A stretch of DNA of 7,806 nt from Hyphomicrobiales bacterium (GTDB lineage: Bacteria; Pseudomonadota; Alphaproteobacteria; Rhizobiales; Aestuariivirgaceae). The notes beneath the pieces are model-generated. The model saw only the letters and a list, made by a program, of their open reading frames with translations. It was not told the DNA's origin and made no database searches. Positions 6,647 through 7,806 of the stretch are shown here, in pieces. The stretch spans positions 1 through 7,806 of the forward strand of contig JAAURV010000137.1 in NCBI GenBank assembly GCA_012032065.1. The letters run 5' to 3'. Numbering within the stretch: position 1 is the first letter of the stretch; the number at the start of each line of letters is the position of its first letter. The position numbers and the translations under genes are program-made.

Positions 6647-7476
6647 AACGCCTTTCCACCTTCCTGGTCGTGATGCTCTGCCTGGGATATGCGTTCTTTT
6701 ACATTCCCATCCTGTCGATGATGTTCTTCTCGTTCAACAAGTCGAAGCTGGCGACGGTGTGGGGCGGCTTCTCCTTCGATCCCTATGTGCGGCTCTTCAA
6801 GACCAATGCCGTGTGGGACGCGGCGGGCCTGAGCCTCATGATCGCCGTGATCAGCGCCACCTTTGCAACGATCCTCGGCACCATGGCCGGCATGGCGCTG
6901 GCGCGCTTCAAGCGCTTTCCCGGCCGCACGGCTTTCTCGGGCCTCGTCACCTCTCCGCTGATCATGCCGGAAGTGATCACCGGCATTTCCCTGGCGTTGC
7001 TCTTCATCGGAATCGGCTACGCGACAGGCTTGATGCGCGGCGCAACGACCATCACCATCGCGCATATCACTTTCTCGATGTCCTATGTCGCGGTGATCGT
7101 CCAATCGCGTCTCGCTTCGATGGATCGCAGCGTCGAGGAAGCAGCAATGGATCTGGGATCGAAGCCCGCGCAGGTGCTCTTCGACGTGACGCTCCCCATC
7201 ATCGCGCCAGCCCTTGTCTCGGGCTGGCTGCTCGCCTTCACGCTGTCGCTCGACGACGTTGTGATCACCACCTTCACCAATGGCCCCGGCTCCACCACGC
7301 TGCCGCTTTACATTTTCGGCCAGGCGCGCCTCGGCGTGAAGCCGGAGATGAACGCGCTCGCCACCATCATCGTCACCCTCGTCGGCACCGGCGTCGCCAT
7401 CGCCGGCATCCTGATGCACCGCGCCGAACAAAAGCGGCTCCGCGACGAGCGCCAGGCGTATGCGGCGAATAAGTAG
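6643..7476 (+). CDS. potI: Polyamine-type ABC transporter permease (PotI-like)
   Basis: The 277-residue second inner-membrane permease has predicted membrane spans at about 8-30, 63-88, 98-125, 135-155, 187-210 and 240-258. Its EAA loop spans 166-185 (EAAMDLGSKPAQVLFDVTLP) and shares the identical EAAMDLGSK core with the preceding permease, consistent with paralogous partners docking on one ATPase dimer. Landmarks of PotC/PotI are FFYIPILSMMFFSFN (18-32), SPLIMPEVITGISL (104-117), SLDDVVITTFTNGPGSTTLP (202-221) and GVKPEMNALATI (231-242). The ATG overlaps the previous stop (ATGA), and AGGAG at 6631-6635 gives a good ribosome binding site. A charged C-terminal tail (AEQKRLRDERQAYAANK) faces the cytoplasm. 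It is the last gene of the transcript; a hairpin starts at its stop codon. Confidence 0.93.
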   Translation: MKRLSTFLVVMLCLGYAFFYIPILSMMFFSFNKSKLATVWGGFSFDPYVRLFKTNAVWDAAGLSLMIAVISATFATILGTMAGMALARFKRFPGRTAFSGLVTSPLIMPEVITGISLALLFIGIGYATGLMRGATTITIAHITFSMSYVAVIVQSRLASMDRSVEEAAMDLGSKPAQVLFDVTLPIIAPALVSGWLLAFTLSLDDVVITTFTNGPGSTTLPLYIFGQARLGVKPEMNALATIIVTLVGTGVAIAGILMHRAEQKRLRDERQAYAANK

Positions 7477-7496
7477 GGGAGGCTTTCGCCTCCCCT
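7475..7496. terminator. Hairpin terminator shared by convergent genes
   Basis: AGGGGAGGC (7475-7483) and GCCTCCCCT (7488-7496) form a perfect 9-bp stem with a TTTC loop. The left arm starts within the TAG stop of the potI-like gene, and the right arm ends 4 nt before the stop of the minus-strand gene at 7501. It lies exactly between two converging genes and is symmetric, so it can act on both. There is no long T-run on either side, so it may be a modest intrinsic terminator or mainly a 3'-end stabiliser. Confidence 0.72.
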
Positions 7497-7500
7497 TCCG

Positions 7501-7806
7501 TTATCGCGAACGCTTCGCCGGCTTCGGCGCTTCGGCACCGCGCAGGGACACGATGTCTTTGAGCAGGCCTTCGGTGCCGTTGTGCACGGTGAGCGTCTGG
7601 ACCTTGTCGGCGATCTTTTCGAGCGCCTCCAGTTCCTTCAAACGCAGCATGACCGGGTTTTCGGCCATGACCTTCGCCGTGTTGAGGAGCGAGCGCGTGG
7701 CGTTCGTTTCCTCGCGGCGGCGGATCACCTGCGCTTCCGCTTCCTTCTCAGCCGCGACGACCTTGTTCAGGATGTCGCGCATATCGCCGGGCAGGATCAC
7801 GTCCTT
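7501..7806 (-). CDS. Slipin (stomatin-like, SPFH/band 7) protein, C-terminal part
   Basis: The frame runs from the right edge (KDVILPGDMRDI) to the TAA at 7501-7503. It gives about 101 residues, so the 5' two thirds lie outside the window. The GTG codon at 7800-7798 reads as an ordinary valine in KDVILPGDM, not a start. The visible part is the end of the SPFH domain followed by the charged, probably coiled-coil helix VVAAEKEAEAQVIRRREETN and then ATRSLLNTAKVMAENPVMLR, LKELEALEKIADKV and TVHNGTEGLLKDIVSLRG. This arrangement is typical of bacterial slipins, which oligomerise on the inner membrane. Slipins are commonly paired with a NfeD-like membrane protein, but none can be seen here. The gene converges on the transporter operon and is probably unrelated to it. 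The short basic tail (APKPAKRSR) ends the protein. Confidence 0.85.
   Translation of the reverse strand, partial: KDVILPGDMRDILNKVVAAEKEAEAQVIRRREETNATRSLLNTAKVMAENPVMLRLKELEALEKIADKVQTLTVHNGTEGLLKDIVSLRGAEAPKPAKRSR

Noticed and set aside
6601..7431. Minus-strand open frame (276 codons) opposite the second permease
   Set aside because: The translation is dominated by charged H/D/R/E/G repeats typical of antisense shadows, and the + strand protein has all permease landmarks.

Overview
The window reads as a compact, GC-rich, operon-dense segment of a bacterial chromosome. Codon use (heavy GCG, CGC, CTC, GGC) and the style of the proteins suggest an alphaproteobacterium, most likely of the Hyphomicrobiales/Rhizobiales type. 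That placement is an inference from composition and protein style, not from a marker gene. I see no rRNA, tRNA, CRISPR array, insertion sequence or attachment site.

Region 1 (1-3314, + strand) holds four genes joined by ATGA overlaps at every junction, so they are almost certainly one translationally coupled transcript. They are the 3' part of a phytanoyl-CoA dioxygenase (PhyH)-family Fe(II)/2-oxoglutarate oxygenase that enters from the left edge, a class I SAM-dependent methyltransferase of the phosphoethanolamine-methyltransferase-like type, a TetR regulator that closely resembles BetI, and an acyl-CoA dehydrogenase. The methyltransferase carries what looks like a pair of compensating 1-nt indels that scramble 13 residues in the middle of the fold.

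Region 2 (3315-3375) is the only sizeable intergenic gap within the + strand set. It holds a promoter-like pair of boxes, an imperfect TGAA/TTCA inverted repeat and a CCGGAC/GTCCGG hairpin just before a good ribosome binding site.

Region 3 (3376-7476, + strand) is a complete polyamine-type ABC importer in the classical order: periplasmic binding protein (PotF-like, with a twin-arginine-like signal), ATPase (PotG/PotA-like) and two permeases (PotH- and PotI-like). It ends at a strong hairpin between convergent genes.

Region 4 (7501-7806, - strand) is the C-terminal part of a stomatin-like (slipin, SPFH/band 7) membrane protein, unrelated to the rest.

Taken together, regions 1 and 3 look like an uptake and catabolism or modification locus for an amine-type small molecule. 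The importer would bring in a polyamine-like or quaternary-amine-like compound, the BetI-like protein would sense it or a product, and an oxygenase, an N-methyltransferase-like enzyme and an acyl-CoA dehydrogenase would act on it. The individual families are clear from sequence. The common substrate and the pathway are inference, and no choline/betaine enzyme (BetA/BetB) lies within the window.
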